From assembly GCA_028283605.1 (NCBI GenBank), contig JAPWKH010000031.1, positions 179,717 to 243,716 of the forward strand: a stretch of 64,000 nt of DNA, read 5' to 3'. A program made the translations under genes and the position numbers. The stretch is from Arachidicoccus sp. GTDB taxonomy: Bacteria; Bacteroidota; Bacteroidia; Chitinophagales; Chitinophagaceae. Shown piece after piece: positions 1 through 7,891 of the stretch. A model generated the notes under the pieces. That model had not been told where the DNA came from. It did not search any database and was given only the letters and a program-made list of their open reading frames with translations. Within the stretch, counting starts at the first letter, position 1. Each line of letters opens with the position of its first letter.

Positions 1-363
1 AATATCCTGTGAGGTTAAACCAAAATGAATCCATTCTTTTATTGCGGTAAGATTCAGTTTATCCAATTCTTCTTTCAGAAAATATTCTACCGCTTTTACA
101 TCGTGATTTGTAGTGCGTTCAATTGCTTTAATGCGTTCTGCATGCTCTGTGCTAAATTCCGCAACAATTGCTCTCAGCTTATTTTTCGCAGATATATTCA
201 GCGGAAATAATTTTTTCTCGGCGAGAAAAATAAAATATTCCACCTCCACGAAAACACGGTATTTTATCAAAGCAAATTCAGAGAAATATTCGCTTAAATG
301 TGCAACCTGCTTGCGATACCGTCCATCAATCGGGGAAATAGCTGTGAGTTGAGAAAGCTCCAT
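1..363 (-). CDS. purB: Adenylosuccinate lyase, N-terminal part (cut by window edge)
   Basis: Reading the minus strand from the ATG at 363-361 gives 121 codons open to the window edge. The product begins MELSQLTAISPIDGRYRKQV and later contains IERTTNHDVKAVEYF and EWIHFGLTSQDI, which are characteristic of adenylosuccinate lyase (fumarase/aspartase superfamily). This enzyme cleaves adenylosuccinate to AMP plus fumarate and SAICAR to AICAR in purine synthesis. The TTNHDVKA segment carries the conserved substrate-binding histidine region and the HFGLTSQD segment the signature before the next conserved region. The remaining two thirds of the protein lie outside the window. It is transcribed divergently from mqnA. 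Confidence 0.93.
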   Translation of the reverse strand, partial: MELSQLTAISPIDGRYRKQVAHLSEYFSEFALIKYRVFVEVEYFIFLAEKKLFPLNISAKNKLRAIVAEFSTEHAERIKAIERTTNHDVKAVEYFLKEELDKLNLTAIKEWIHFGLTSQDI

Positions 364-381
364 GTATTGTTATGAATTGTA

Positions 382-447
382 AATTATGAATTACGAGTAG
401 TGGATCGAAAAACTTTGATGTTATAAATTATTCAATAATTCATAATT
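382..447. repeat. AT-rich inverted repeat between purB and mqnA
   Basis: AATTATGAATTA at 382-393 is the exact reverse complement of TAATTCATAATT at 436-447, giving a 12-bp stem with a 42-base loop. A further 9-bp arm pair, TTATGAATT (370-378) and AATTCATAA (444-452), overlaps it. It lies in the divergent purB/mqnA spacer. A related but different AATTAAG tandem occurs at about 24234-24250. Whether it is a mobile palindrome or only AT-rich drift cannot be settled here. Confidence 0.5.
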
Positions 448-471
448 CATAACACATAATTTCACATCACT

Positions 472-479
472 TATATTTG
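472..479 (+). promoter_or_regulatory. Candidate -7 box for mqnA
   Basis: TATATTTG matches the Bacteroidota -7 consensus TAnnTTTG exactly. No TTTG is present 19 bases upstream (449-452 reads ATAA), so the -33 element is poor. Transcription would begin near 485, downstream of the first possible TTG codon (477), which argues for translation starting at 498. Confidence 0.45.
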
Positions 480-497
480 CACGCAAAAATAGTTAAA

Positions 498-1250
498 TTG
501 AAGAAGATAAAAGTTGCGGCGGTAAGTTATTTGAATACAAAACCTTTGTTGTATGGTATAAAACGCGATGAAACCCTAATGCAGGAAATAGAACTGATAG
601 AAGATTTTCCCTCTAAAATCGGAAAAATGTTGGTGGATGATGAAGTGGATTTAGGTTTGATTCCGGTGGCATATATTTCACAATTAAATGAATGGCATAT
701 AATTTCGGACTATGGCATAGGTTCTGTAGGACCGGTAGAATCGGTTTGTTTATTCAGCGATGTTCCTGTTGAGGAAATTGAAAAAGTGCTGCTTGATTAC
801 CAAAGTTTTTCTTCCGTAAATCTTTGCAAAGTATTGCTGAAAAATTATTGGAAAAAAGAAATGGTTTTTGAACAGGCATCGGAAAATTATATCAACGAAA
901 TCAGCGGAACAACTGCAGGCGTAATTATCGGCGACCGAGTGTTTGAGCAAAAAGCCATTGCAAAACCTAAAAAATTTATATACGATTTAGCAGAAGAATG
1001 GACATATTTTACCGAACTTCCATTCCTGATGGCAGCATGGGTATCAAATAAAAAATTACCGGAAGATTTTATTGAAAAATTTAATGCGGCAAATAAAGTA
1101 GGATTAAATAATCTTGATAAAGTAATTGCCGAAAACCCTTACAGTAATTACGATCTTCATACATATTTTACAAGCAACATCAGCTATACGATTGATGAAG
1201 ATAAGCTTAAAGCAATGAATTTATTTTTAAAACTCATTAAAGAATTATAA
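498..1250 (+). CDS. mqnA: Chorismate dehydratase MqnA (futalosine pathway of menaquinone synthesis)
   Basis: The protein opens KKIKVAAVSYLNTKPLLYGI, the conserved N-terminus of the MqnA/MqnD (former DUF178) family, and keeps the family's two-lobed periplasmic-binding-protein-like layout over about 250 residues. MqnA dehydrates chorismate to 3-enolpyruvyl-benzoate, the first step of menaquinone synthesis by the futalosine route. The open frame reaches a TTG at 477, but that codon overlaps the candidate -7 box; the TTG at 498 gives MKKIKVAAVSYLN, the usual family start, so it is preferred. No ATG start exists near the N-terminus. A small membrane protein gene follows 5 bases after the stop. MqnD is close in sequence, but the opening motif favours MqnA. 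Confidence 0.85.
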   Translation: MKKIKVAAVSYLNTKPLLYGIKRDETLMQEIELIEDFPSKIGKMLVDDEVDLGLIPVAYISQLNEWHIISDYGIGSVGPVESVCLFSDVPVEEIEKVLLDYQSFSSVNLCKVLLKNYWKKEMVFEQASENYINEISGTTAGVIIGDRVFEQKAIAKPKKFIYDLAEEWTYFTELPFLMAAWVSNKKLPEDFIEKFNAANKVGLNNLDKVIAENPYSNYDLHTYFTSNISYTIDEDKLKAMNLFLKLIKEL

Positions 1251-1255
1251 CAATC

Positions 1256-1756
1256 ATGACCCTTGAAAAACTCTACCGGCTTATTGGCAATATAGTAATG
1301 CCTATCTCCTATTTGTTGGCATTTTTTACCATATCTACAGCATTGGGATTACTTTCTAACCCATCGATCTTGGTCAGCGTGTTTATTATGGTTTGCCTGG
1401 TTGTTTATCTCATAAAATCATCTTCATTTTTCAGAAAGAATATAGGGCAAAATACAGCAGCTAAGAATACAACGAAGCATCTCATTTATATAAACGGGGC
1501 CATATCCTTAATCTTTGTTATAGAAATTATTTTCTCATTTGCGATAATTACTTTTTATCCTGCTACAATAAAAGATTTACTAAAAGATGTTGCAAGCCAG
1601 CTATCGCAACAATATGGACAGTCTGTTTCTTCTCAGCAACTTTATTCATGGTTAAAAGGAGTAATTATTTTTCTATTCATTTATGCGCTGCTCTTAACTA
1701 CGCATATAATCATGAGTTTTGTATTGATAAAAAAATACCAAAGATTATTTCAATAA
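1256..1756 (+). CDS. Small multi-pass membrane protein, family not recognised
   Basis: This 166-residue protein has four hydrophobic stretches (about residues 12-34, 38-53, 76-102 and 131-158) separated by short polar loops, so it is probably an inner-membrane protein with four helices. The polar segment around 105-128 (DLLKDVASQLSQQYGQ) could be amphipathic. No catalytic motif is visible and no family is recognised. It starts 5 bases after mqnA and probably shares its transcript. The following gene is convergent. Confidence 0.65.
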   Translation: MTLEKLYRLIGNIVMPISYLLAFFTISTALGLLSNPSILVSVFIMVCLVVYLIKSSSFFRKNIGQNTAAKNTTKHLIYINGAISLIFVIEIIFSFAIITFYPATIKDLLKDVASQLSQQYGQSVSSQQLYSWLKGVIIFLFIYALLLTTHIIMSFVLIKKYQRLFQ

Positions 1757-1782
1757 ATGTTGGGGAAATAATTCATAAAAAT

Positions 1783-2271
1783 CTACCAAGCATTTTTCAT
1801 ATCCTCATTAAATCTTTCATAATGTTTCGGTTTTTCCGTTTGCCAGTTCGGGTTGTATTTTACATACCAACTCAACCATAAAGAACGTGAAAGCCGCATG
1901 AATATTGGCTGAAGAAGAATAAGTAAAGCAATATTCGCACCCATCCAATAAAACAATCGGTTATCATCCATATCAAAAGTAAGGCCGATCAATACTTTCC
2001 ATGCAACAAAAGTTGCTACGGAAAAAGCCACACCAATAGCATAACTTACATAGCTTGTACCGTAATAAAACCCGACTTCCAGTTCGGTAGGCTGTCCGCA
2101 TACAGGGCAATGATCATACATCTTCATAAAATTATTCTTACGGAGATCATACGCTTTATTGCTTTTGAAGATATCACCGCGTCTGCATCTGGGGCATCTA
2201 TTTCTTAGTACTGCAGATAAATAACTTGGAGTTTTTGCAAACTGTATATCATTTTCTTTTCCCTCGCTCAT
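1783..2271 (-). CDS. DUF983 family membrane protein
   Basis: The 162-residue product has two CxxC pairs, CPRC near residue 25 and CPVC near residue 55, that look like a zinc ribbon, followed by GFYYGTSYVSYAI and two hydrophobic helices (about 75-98 and 107-125). This is the layout of DUF983 proteins, small membrane proteins of unknown function common in Bacteroidota and Alphaproteobacteria. The C-terminal WLSWYVKYNPNW segment is typical of Bacteroidota members. It lies downstream of hemB on the same strand across a 52-base gap, so co-transcription is possible. Confidence 0.82.
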   Translation of the reverse strand: MSEGKENDIQFAKTPSYLSAVLRNRCPRCRRGDIFKSNKAYDLRKNNFMKMYDHCPVCGQPTELEVGFYYGTSYVSYAIGVAFSVATFVAWKVLIGLTFDMDDNRLFYWMGANIALLILLQPIFMRLSRSLWLSWYVKYNPNWQTEKPKHYERFNEDMKNAW

Positions 2272-2323
2272 AAATAATATTTACTGCAAAAATACTTTTT
2301 TCAAACGGGTTTTGCAGAATTTA

Positions 2324-3304
2324 TCAATTCAACAACTTTGCAGCATCTTTTGCAAAATAAGTTGAAATTAAATCTGCACCGGCACGCTTGATGGAAGTAA
2401 GGCTTTCGATAATTGCTTTTTCTTCATCAATCCAGCCGTTTGCTGCTGCGGCTTTTATCATTGCATATTCGCCGCTCACTTGATATGCACTCACGGGAAC
2501 AGTGACAATATTTTTTACTTCTCGAATAATATCGAGATAGCTCATCGCAGGTTTGACCATTAAAATATCTGCACCTTCCTTAACATCTTTTAGTGCTTCA
2601 TTAATTGCTTCGCGGCGATTGGCAAAATTCATCTGATACGTTTTCTTATCGCCAAAACCCGGCGCGCTGTCGAGCGCATCGCGGAATGGTCCGTAAAAAC
2701 AACTTGCATACTTCGCGGCATAACTCATAATGCCTACATTAGTATAACCGTTTTCTTCCAAAGCTTTGCGAAATGCGATTACGCGGCCATCCATCATATC
2801 GCTTGGTGCAAGAAAATCTACACCTGCTTCGGCGTGCGAAAGGCTCATTAATGTTAATGCTTCAACGGTTTCATCATTCAAAATATAACCGGATTTTACA
2901 TCCACAATTCCGTCATGCCCGTATTCGGAATAAGGATCGAGCGCAACATCGGTCATGATGATCATTTCGGGAACGGCATCTTTAATGGCTTTGATGGTTT
3001 GCTGCATCAAGCCATTAGGATTCCAGGATTCCTTACCTGTATTGTCTTTCAGCTTGTCATCCACTTTTACATAAGTGTTCACGGCTTTAATCCCGAGCTT
3101 CCAAAGCTCTTTGACTTCTTTAATTGTTTCATCCAGCGAACGGCGAAAACAACCTGGCATAGAAGAAATTTCTTCTACTACATTTTTGCCTTCCGTAATA
3201 AAAATCGGAAGCATAAAATCGTTCGGCGTTAGAACCGTTTCAGTAACTAAATCCCTGATAGATTGTGTGCGACGTAAAGTGCGATTGCGATGTTGTAAGA
3301 ACAT
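2324..3304 (-). CDS. hemB: Delta-aminolevulinic acid dehydratase (porphobilinogen synthase)
   Basis: HemB condenses two 5-aminolevulinate molecules to porphobilinogen in the cytoplasm. The 326-residue length is normal. Visible signatures are the N-terminal RNRTLRRTQSIRDLVTET, the metal/allosteric segment DVALDPYSEYGHDGI, the first active-site lysine region FLAPSDMMDGRV and the Schiff-base lysine in ILMVKPAMSYLDII, followed by VSGEYAMI. DPYSEYGHDG lacks the cysteine cluster of zinc-type enzymes, suggesting the magnesium-type subclass. It is the most downstream haem gene of the minus-strand group, separated from hemF by the GxxExxY unit. Confidence 0.96.
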   Translation of the reverse strand: MFLQHRNRTLRRTQSIRDLVTETVLTPNDFMLPIFITEGKNVVEEISSMPGCFRRSLDETIKEVKELWKLGIKAVNTYVKVDDKLKDNTGKESWNPNGLMQQTIKAIKDAVPEMIIMTDVALDPYSEYGHDGIVDVKSGYILNDETVEALTLMSLSHAEAGVDFLAPSDMMDGRVIAFRKALEENGYTNVGIMSYAAKYASCFYGPFRDALDSAPGFGDKKTYQMNFANRREAINEALKDVKEGADILMVKPAMSYLDIIREVKNIVTVPVSAYQVSGEYAMIKAAAANGWIDEEKAIIESLTSIKRAGADLISTYFAKDAAKLLN

Positions 3305-3324
3305 GATATTTATTTTTTATTTCT

Positions 3325-3426
3325 AACCCCAGGGTTAACGGAGTTCTACACAGAGATAATAGAGAATATCGTTTTGAAGTTTTCTACTATGATAACTCTG
3401 TGCGAATCTCTGTATCTCTGTTGTTA
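3325..3426. repeat. CACAGAG-type palindromic repeat, copy R1
   Basis: The block between hemB and the GxxExxY gene contains CACAGAGATAATAGAGAA in its left half and AACTCTGTGCGAATCTCTG in its right half, partly complementary and closely resembling R2 (3819-3937). Its right edge coincides with the stop codon of the GxxExxY gene, so gene and repeat abut without spacer. Confidence 0.65.
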
Positions 3427-3804
3427 ATACGTATTTGTTATTAATCTTTTTATACCGTCTTTCAATAGAACTACATTGAAATTTATCAACAGTCCAAGTT
3501 TGTAATTTCCTAATTTCATATACGTTAATGTCTGTGCCAAGTGTACATCTGTCAATGCTTCTACGCTTTTTAGTTCTACAACGATTCTATTCTCTACCAA
3601 CAAATCAATTCTGTATCCACAGTCTAAATGTATTTCATCATAAACCAAAGGTATCGGTTTTTCTTTTGTTACATTTAGTCCGTCTTTTATTAATTGATAG
3701 TACAAACATTCTTTGTATGCGCTTTCCAATAAACCGGGACCGAGCCGTTTATGAACTTCAATTGCAGCATGAATAATTGCAGATGTAATTTCGTTGTCTA
3801 ACAT
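3424..3804 (-). CDS. GxxExxY family protein, PD-(D/E)XK-nuclease-like
   Basis: From the ATG at 3804-3802 the product is 126 residues; the open frame extends to a GTG at 3828, but that part lies in flanking repeat R2. The family hallmark is G24-L-L-E27-S-A-Y30. Downstream are D67 in YRIDLLVE, E77-L-K79 in VVELKS, and Q91..Y95 in QTLTYMKL; this D...ExK...QxxxY series is what PD-(D/E)XK nucleases of the RecB/Cas4 type show. Nuclease activity is therefore an inference. The gene splits hemF from hemB and is bounded on both sides by CACAGAG repeats, suggesting it arrived as a small unit. Cellular role unknown. Confidence 0.85.
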   Translation of the reverse strand: MLDNEITSAIIHAAIEVHKRLGPGLLESAYKECLYYQLIKDGLNVTKEKPIPLVYDEIHLDCGYRIDLLVENRIVVELKSVEALTDVHLAQTLTYMKLGNYKLGLLINFNVVLLKDGIKRLITNTY

Positions 3805-3818
3805 TTTAATTAAATCGT

Positions 3819-3937
3819 TTTTAACCACAGAACTATCCGAGTTGTTTCACAGAGAAAATAGAGTTTAAATGCAATTTAAAATTTTACATCCTACTCCGAT
3901 AACTCTGTGCAAATCTCCGTTTTCTCTGTGGTTAAAA
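3819..3937. repeat. CACAGAG-type palindromic repeat, copy R2, with perfect 13-bp ends
   Basis: TTTTAACCACAGA (3819-3831) is the exact reverse complement of TCTGTGGTTAAAA (3925-3937). Inside, TTTCACAGAGAAAATAGAG on the left and AACTCTGTGCAAATCTCCG on the right repeat the theme seen in R1. It fills the whole gap between the GxxExxY gene and hemF and overlaps the optional GTG start of the former. Confidence 0.75.
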
Positions 3938-3939
3938 TA

Positions 3940-4902
3940 TCAAACCCAATCAACAGGATTTTTACAGGCATTCAACAACTTTTCTTCTTCCGAATTTGGT
4001 GCAGGTTGATAATTATAATCAAATCTTACAGTCGGCGGAAGGCTCATTAAAATGCTTTCCGTTCTACCATTTGTTTTTAATCCAAACAAAGTTCCTTTGT
4101 CATGTATGAGATTAAATTCGACATAACGGCCGCGACGAATTTCCTGCCAGTATTTATGTTGTTCGTTCCACTCACTGTCTTTTCTTTTTTTGACAATAGG
4201 AAGATAAGCATCCATGAAAGAATTTCCATTTGCTTGCTGAAATAAGAATAATCTTTCCAAACTCATATCCGGCGTAGGTTTCAGATAATCATAAAACACG
4301 CCGCCGATGCCACGCATTTCAAATCCGCGATGCGAATTGTTGAAATATTCATCACATTGTTTTTTGTATTTCGGATATAAATCCTCGCCGAAAGGCTCGA
4401 TTGCATTCTTCAAAGTCTGATGAAAATGTTTCGCATCTTCTTCAAATAAATAATAAGGCGTTAAATCCGCACCACCACCAAACCAACGGTCGGCAACATT
4501 ATCATTCTCATCATACAATTCAAAATAGCGCCAGTTGGCGTGCGTTGTAGGTACAAAAGGATTGAGCGGATGAATAACTAAACTTAATCCGCAAGCGAAC
4601 CATTTTGCACCATCAATGCCTAAATGTTTTTTCATCTTATCCGTAACTTTTCCATAAACGACAGAAGTATTTACGCCGCCTTTTTCAAACACATTTCCGT
4701 TAGCGATTACACGCGTTTTTCCGCCACCGCCTTTGCCGTCAGGATTGCGTTGCCATTCGTCTTCTATAAATTTTGCTTTGCCGTCAACGGTTTCTAATGC
4801 AGCACAGATACGGTTTTGCAAATCGTATATATATTCAATCCAGCGATTGCGAAATTCTTTTGTTTCGGTTTTGTATACTGTTTGCATTTGCATAACGTTC
4901 AA
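3940..4902 (-). CDS. hemF: Oxygen-dependent coproporphyrinogen III oxidase
   Basis: HemF decarboxylates coproporphyrinogen III to protoporphyrinogen IX using O2, so the organism is probably able to live aerobically. The 320-residue product shows GGGGKTRV, GVNTSVVYG, THANWRYFE, WFGGGADLTPYYLFEED, RGIGGVFYDYL and the C-terminal GRYVEFNLIHDKGTLFGL and ESILMSLPP, in the normal family order. The first ATG is followed by two further ATGs at residues 4 and 6; M6 (MQTVYKTETKEF) is equally possible. Its stop lies just beyond repeat R2, which separates it from the GxxExxY gene. Confidence 0.96.
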   Translation of the reverse strand: MNVMQMQTVYKTETKEFRNRWIEYIYDLQNRICAALETVDGKAKFIEDEWQRNPDGKGGGGKTRVIANGNVFEKGGVNTSVVYGKVTDKMKKHLGIDGAKWFACGLSLVIHPLNPFVPTTHANWRYFELYDENDNVADRWFGGGADLTPYYLFEEDAKHFHQTLKNAIEPFGEDLYPKYKKQCDEYFNNSHRGFEMRGIGGVFYDYLKPTPDMSLERLFLFQQANGNSFMDAYLPIVKKRKDSEWNEQHKYWQEIRRGRYVEFNLIHDKGTLFGLKTNGRTESILMSLPPTVRFDYNYQPAPNSEEEKLLNACKNPVDWV

Positions 4903-4998
4903 TTTTCGGCAAAGCTATTTCTATATATTTTTTGAAAAGATGATTTTCATCAGTTTGTAATTTCTTACAGAAAGATGACATTAATGCTGCATAATTTT

Positions 4999-5391
4999 TT
5001 AAGCACTTTTTAATTCTGCTAAAACAGATTGCAAAGTGTTTATACCCCAATGTTCAATATACTTTCCGTCTTTGATTCGAACAATATCGATTACATCAAT
5101 CTTAATTTTTTTCCCTGTGGGATTGATCCCAAAGAGATTGCCCAGATGTGTTCCGATGATTGCTTTTCGTGTTGTTACTTTATCTTCTTCTGCTATTTGG
5201 TCGAAAATTTCTACAGACAAATCGGGGAAAGCAGGCTTTAAGATATTGAAAAAAGTATTCCACATGCTGTCACTTCCATTGCTTCCTGATGGTGCAGTTC
5301 TGTTTATAAATTCGTCGTGCATCAGTTCCTTAAAAGATTCAAAATTTACTTCTTCTATCACTTCCTTATTAAAATTTGTTTCTGAGGACAT
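4999..5391 (-). CDS. SnoaL-like / ester cyclase family protein
   Basis: The 130-residue product has the alpha+beta barrel pattern of the NTF2/SnoaL superfamily: an N-terminal helix ending DEFINRTAPSG, a middle region FPDLSVEIFDQIAEEDKVTTRKAIIGTH, then strands GKKIKIDVIDIVRIKDGKYIEHWGI. The EHWG segment and the VTTRKAIIGTHLG strand are typical of SnoaL-like ester cyclases. Members include hydrolases, isomerases and cyclases, so substrate cannot be assigned. It lies between hemE and hemF on the same strand; whether this reflects a role in haem metabolism or chance insertion is not visible. Confidence 0.75.
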   Translation of the reverse strand: MSSETNFNKEVIEEVNFESFKELMHDEFINRTAPSGSNGSDSMWNTFFNILKPAFPDLSVEIFDQIAEEDKVTTRKAIIGTHLGNLFGINPTGKKIKIDVIDIVRIKDGKYIEHWGINTLQSVLAELKSA

Positions 5392-5440
5392 AATTTAAAT
5401 ATTTAGAGTGAAAAAATGTGAAGTCATTTTTTCGGAATAA

Positions 5441-6475
5441 CTATATATTCCAATCAAACTCCTTTACCGTATCTACAAATGTTCTAGCATTATCAACAGG
5501 CACATTTGGCAAAATGCCGTGCCCTAAATTAGCGATGTATCTTTCTTTACCAAACTCGCGCAACATTTGCTGCACTGCTGTTTTCAATTGCGGAATAGGA
5601 GATAATAATTTGGCAGGATCAAAGTTTCCCTGCAGCGTTACATCGTTTCCTGTAAATGCACGCGCTTGTTTCGCATCAATACACCAATCAATTCCTAAAC
5701 CACCTGCGCCGGTTTCTGCCATTTCTTTTAAAGAATGCCAAGCGCCTTTTGCAAAGATGATAACCGGTGCATCATCTTTAACCGCTGCAACAATTTGCCG
5801 AATATATTTCAATGAAAATGCTGAGAAATCCTGCGGACTCAACAAGCCGCCCCAACTGTCGAAAACTTGCACCAGATCTGCACCAGCAGCGATTTGCGCT
5901 TTCAAATATGCAATCGTAGTATCTGTAATCATTTGCAATAATCGATGTGCGAGCTCAGGTTGCGTATAGCAAAATGCTTTGGCTTCATCAAACGTTTTAG
6001 AGCCTTTGCCTTGCACCATATAACACAACAATGTCCAAGGCGCGCCTGCAAAACCAATCAACGGAACACGATTGTTGAGTTCTTGTTTAATCAATTTTAT
6101 CGCATCGAAAACATACTGCAACGTTTCGTTTACATCGGGAACTTTTATTCTTTTTAAATCTTTTTCGGTATGAATCGGTTCCGGCAAAAAAGGACCTTTG
6201 CTTTCTATTAACTGCACTTCCAAGCCCATTGCCTGAGGCACAACGAGAATGTCAGAAAACAATATCGCTGCATCCACACCGATAATATCAACCGGTTGCA
6301 AAGTGATTTCGCAAGCCAGTTCAGGTGTTTGACAACGATCAAAGAATGAATATTTTTCGCGCAGCTTCATGTATTCAGGCAAATAACGCCCCGCCTGACG
6401 CATCATCCAGACAGGCACACGTTCTACATTTTCACCTTTTAATGCTCGTAATATTAAATCGTTTTTTAAAGGCAT
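5441..6475 (-). CDS. hemE: Uroporphyrinogen decarboxylase
   Basis: HemE removes four acetate carboxyls from uroporphyrinogen III to give coproporphyrinogen III. The product (344 residues, normal length) has the signature [16 protein letters not shown] near residues 20-35 with the substrate-binding arginines, [12 protein letters not shown] with the catalytic aspartate region, [32 protein letters not shown] and [14 protein letters not shown] near the C-terminus. It lies between the FMN reductase and SnoaL-like genes; the 106-base upstream gap holds a decayed CACAGAG repeat, so it may have its own promoter. Confidence 0.97.
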   Translation of the reverse strand: MPLKNDLILRALKGENVERVPVWMMRQAGRYLPEYMKLREKYSFFDRCQTPELACEITLQPVDIIGVDAAILFSDILVVPQAMGLEVQLIESKGPFLPEPIHTEKDLKRIKVPDVNETLQYVFDAIKLIKQELNNRVPLIGFAGAPWTLLCYMVQGKGSKTFDEAKAFCYTQPELAHRLLQMITDTTIAYLKAQIAAGADLVQVFDSWGGLLSPQDFSAFSLKYIRQIVAAVKDDAPVIIFAKGAWHSLKEMAETGAGGLGIDWCIDAKQARAFTGNDVTLQGNFDPAKLLSPIPQLKTAVQQMLREFGKERYIANLGHGILPNVPVDNARTFVDTVKEFDWNI

Positions 6476-6489
6476 TTATTTGTTGTTTT

Positions 6490-6577
6490 TAACCTCAGGG
6501 GAAACGTAGTTTTTCACAGAGATAATGTAGTTGCTTTAATTACTCTATGTTTTCTCATTTAGACCTCCGGTTATGTT
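6490..6577. repeat. Degenerate CACAGAG-type repeat, copy R3
   Basis: Between hemE and the FMN reductase gene, AACCTCAGGGGAAACG is followed by TTTTTCACAGAGATAATG, then ACTCTATGTTTTCTC and AACCGGAGG on the opposite strand (CCTCCGGTT). The order matches R1 and R2 but with more substitutions, as expected of an old copy. No coding sequence is visible. Confidence 0.5.
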
Positions 6578-6581
6578 TTCA

Positions 6582-7106
6582 TTATAATTTATTTTGAAAA
6601 ATCTGTACTGCTTTCTTCAATGCTTCTTTTGTTGCAGCATCCGTAATAATATTATTGTCGTCAATTTTTGTTTTAGCAAAAGAAACCAAAACATTGGTTT
6701 CATCCACATCCGCTTCAATTACATTCAATACATCTATCAAAGACTGATGTGCTTTTTGGCCTGATGAAGAAGCCGTAATTAGCAATACAGGCTTTCGCGA
6801 AAAGGAAGAAGAAGAAACCGTCCAGTCAATTGCGTTCTTCAACGTTCCGGGAATGCCCATTGCATATTCCGGCGTTGAAATAATAATTCCATCTGATGAA
6901 ACTATTTGTTGTCTAAAATCTTTCACGCTGTCTATCACATTGTCTTTATCATCATCCGGATTGAAATGCGGAATATTTATCAAGCTATCAAGTTCTGTTA
7001 TTTGTATATCATTTCCTAATAGCTTTTTTACCGCTTCAATATAACGATGATTGGTAGAGTCTTTTCTTGTGCTTCCACAAATAGCAAATACTTTTTTCAT
7101 CAACAT
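6582..7106 (-). CDS. NADPH-dependent FMN reductase family protein
   Basis: The 174-residue product has the flavodoxin-like fold of the SsuE/ChrR family. FAICGSTRKDSTNHRYI near the N-terminus is the FMN-phosphate loop, and SDGIIISTPEYAMGIPGTLKNAIDW is the second family signature with the flavin-binding PEYxxGIPGxLKNAIDW motif. It should reduce FMN or quinone-like acceptors with NAD(P)H. The start overlaps the hemD stop as TAATG, so it is probably translated with hemD; M3 (MKKVFAICG) is an alternative start. A dedicated role in haem synthesis, for example as a flavin-dependent porphyrinogen oxidase partner, would be speculation. Confidence 0.87.
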   Translation of the reverse strand: MLMKKVFAICGSTRKDSTNHRYIEAVKKLLGNDIQITELDSLINIPHFNPDDDKDNVIDSVKDFRQQIVSSDGIIISTPEYAMGIPGTLKNAIDWTVSSSSFSRKPVLLITASSSGQKAHQSLIDVLNVIEADVDETNVLVSFAKTKIDDNNIITDAATKEALKKAVQIFQNKL

Positions 7107-7810
7107 TAATCATTTTCAAAATCAAAATTTCTTACTTCTTTCAATACACTTTCGGCACTTGGAAAAACGGCCGTAACAATTGTATTTTTCGTAAACTTTC
7201 GCAATGCTTTTGACGTTGTTTTTCCTACGGAAAATAAAACGGTTTTATCATCAATATTATTCAAAGAAAAAAAACTTTCTACTGCACTCGGACTGAAAAA
7301 TAAAATACCATTGTAATTTTCGTTTATCTTTTGAGGTAAAGCATTTGTTTCGTAAACTATTACTTCTGCTAAATTAATTGATTCGCGCAAAAGCTTATCA
7401 GGCAAAGTGTTCAGCCGCTGATTGCCGCAAAAAAACACGCAGGAATCTATTTCTTTATTCTCTAAAATTTTGTCTGCCAACGATGAAGCATTATGTTCGG
7501 TGCCTAAAATCATCTCTTCATTTATATAATTCAGCAACGCATCTTTTGTTGCGCCGGAAGTACAAAATATTTTCCAATCGGGCATTGTATTTATCTGTGC
7601 AAAAACAGTTTCTACGGCATTTATACTTGTAAATATTGCAGCAATTTTTTTGTTTGAATATTGTTTAATTTTTTCCTTGATTGAGTCATCATTAACAGAT
7701 TTTGTTTCTATGAAATTGATGATATCAATTTGAATATTTGAAGATTTAGCTTGCTGTACCAAATCTTCTGAAATTGATTTTGTGCTTAATATTTTGATGA
7801 GTTTAATCAT
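7106..7810 (-). CDS. hemD: Uroporphyrinogen-III synthase
   Basis: HemD closes and inverts ring D of hydroxymethylbilane to give uroporphyrinogen III. The 234-residue product is poorly conserved, as usual in this family, but shows IAAIFTSINAVETVF in the first domain and GILFFSPSAVESFF, LFSVGKTTSKAL and AVFPSAESVLKEV in the second. Its position downstream of hemC and hemA supports the call. The stop overlaps the start of the FMN reductase gene by one base. The 81-base gap to hemC contains a purine-rich segment with a TTTCACGC beginning that resembles the repeat between ftsW and murD. Confidence 0.88.
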   Translation of the reverse strand: MIKLIKILSTKSISEDLVQQAKSSNIQIDIINFIETKSVNDDSIKEKIKQYSNKKIAAIFTSINAVETVFAQINTMPDWKIFCTSGATKDALLNYINEEMILGTEHNASSLADKILENKEIDSCVFFCGNQRLNTLPDKLLRESINLAEVIVYETNALPQKINENYNGILFFSPSAVESFFSLNNIDDKTVLFSVGKTTSKALRKFTKNTIVTAVFPSAESVLKEVRNFDFEND

Positions 7811-7891
7811 TATTTCTTTTCACGCGCCAAGAAAAAGAAAGCAAAGAACACAACATTGAGTAGTTTGCTCTCGTTAATTTTTAATAAGAAT

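Noticed and set aside
113..352. Plus-strand open frame of 79 codons near the window start
   Set aside because: It is the antisense of purB, whose minus-strand reading gives clear adenylosuccinate lyase sequence.
3424..3828. GTG start for the GxxExxY gene at 3828
   Set aside because: The first eight codons lie inside the palindromic repeat R2 and the ATG at 3804 gives the usual family length.
5418..5969. Plus-strand open frame of 183 codons opposite hemE
   Set aside because: It is antisense to hemE signatures and its predicted protein has the odd Cys/Ser composition of a shadow frame.
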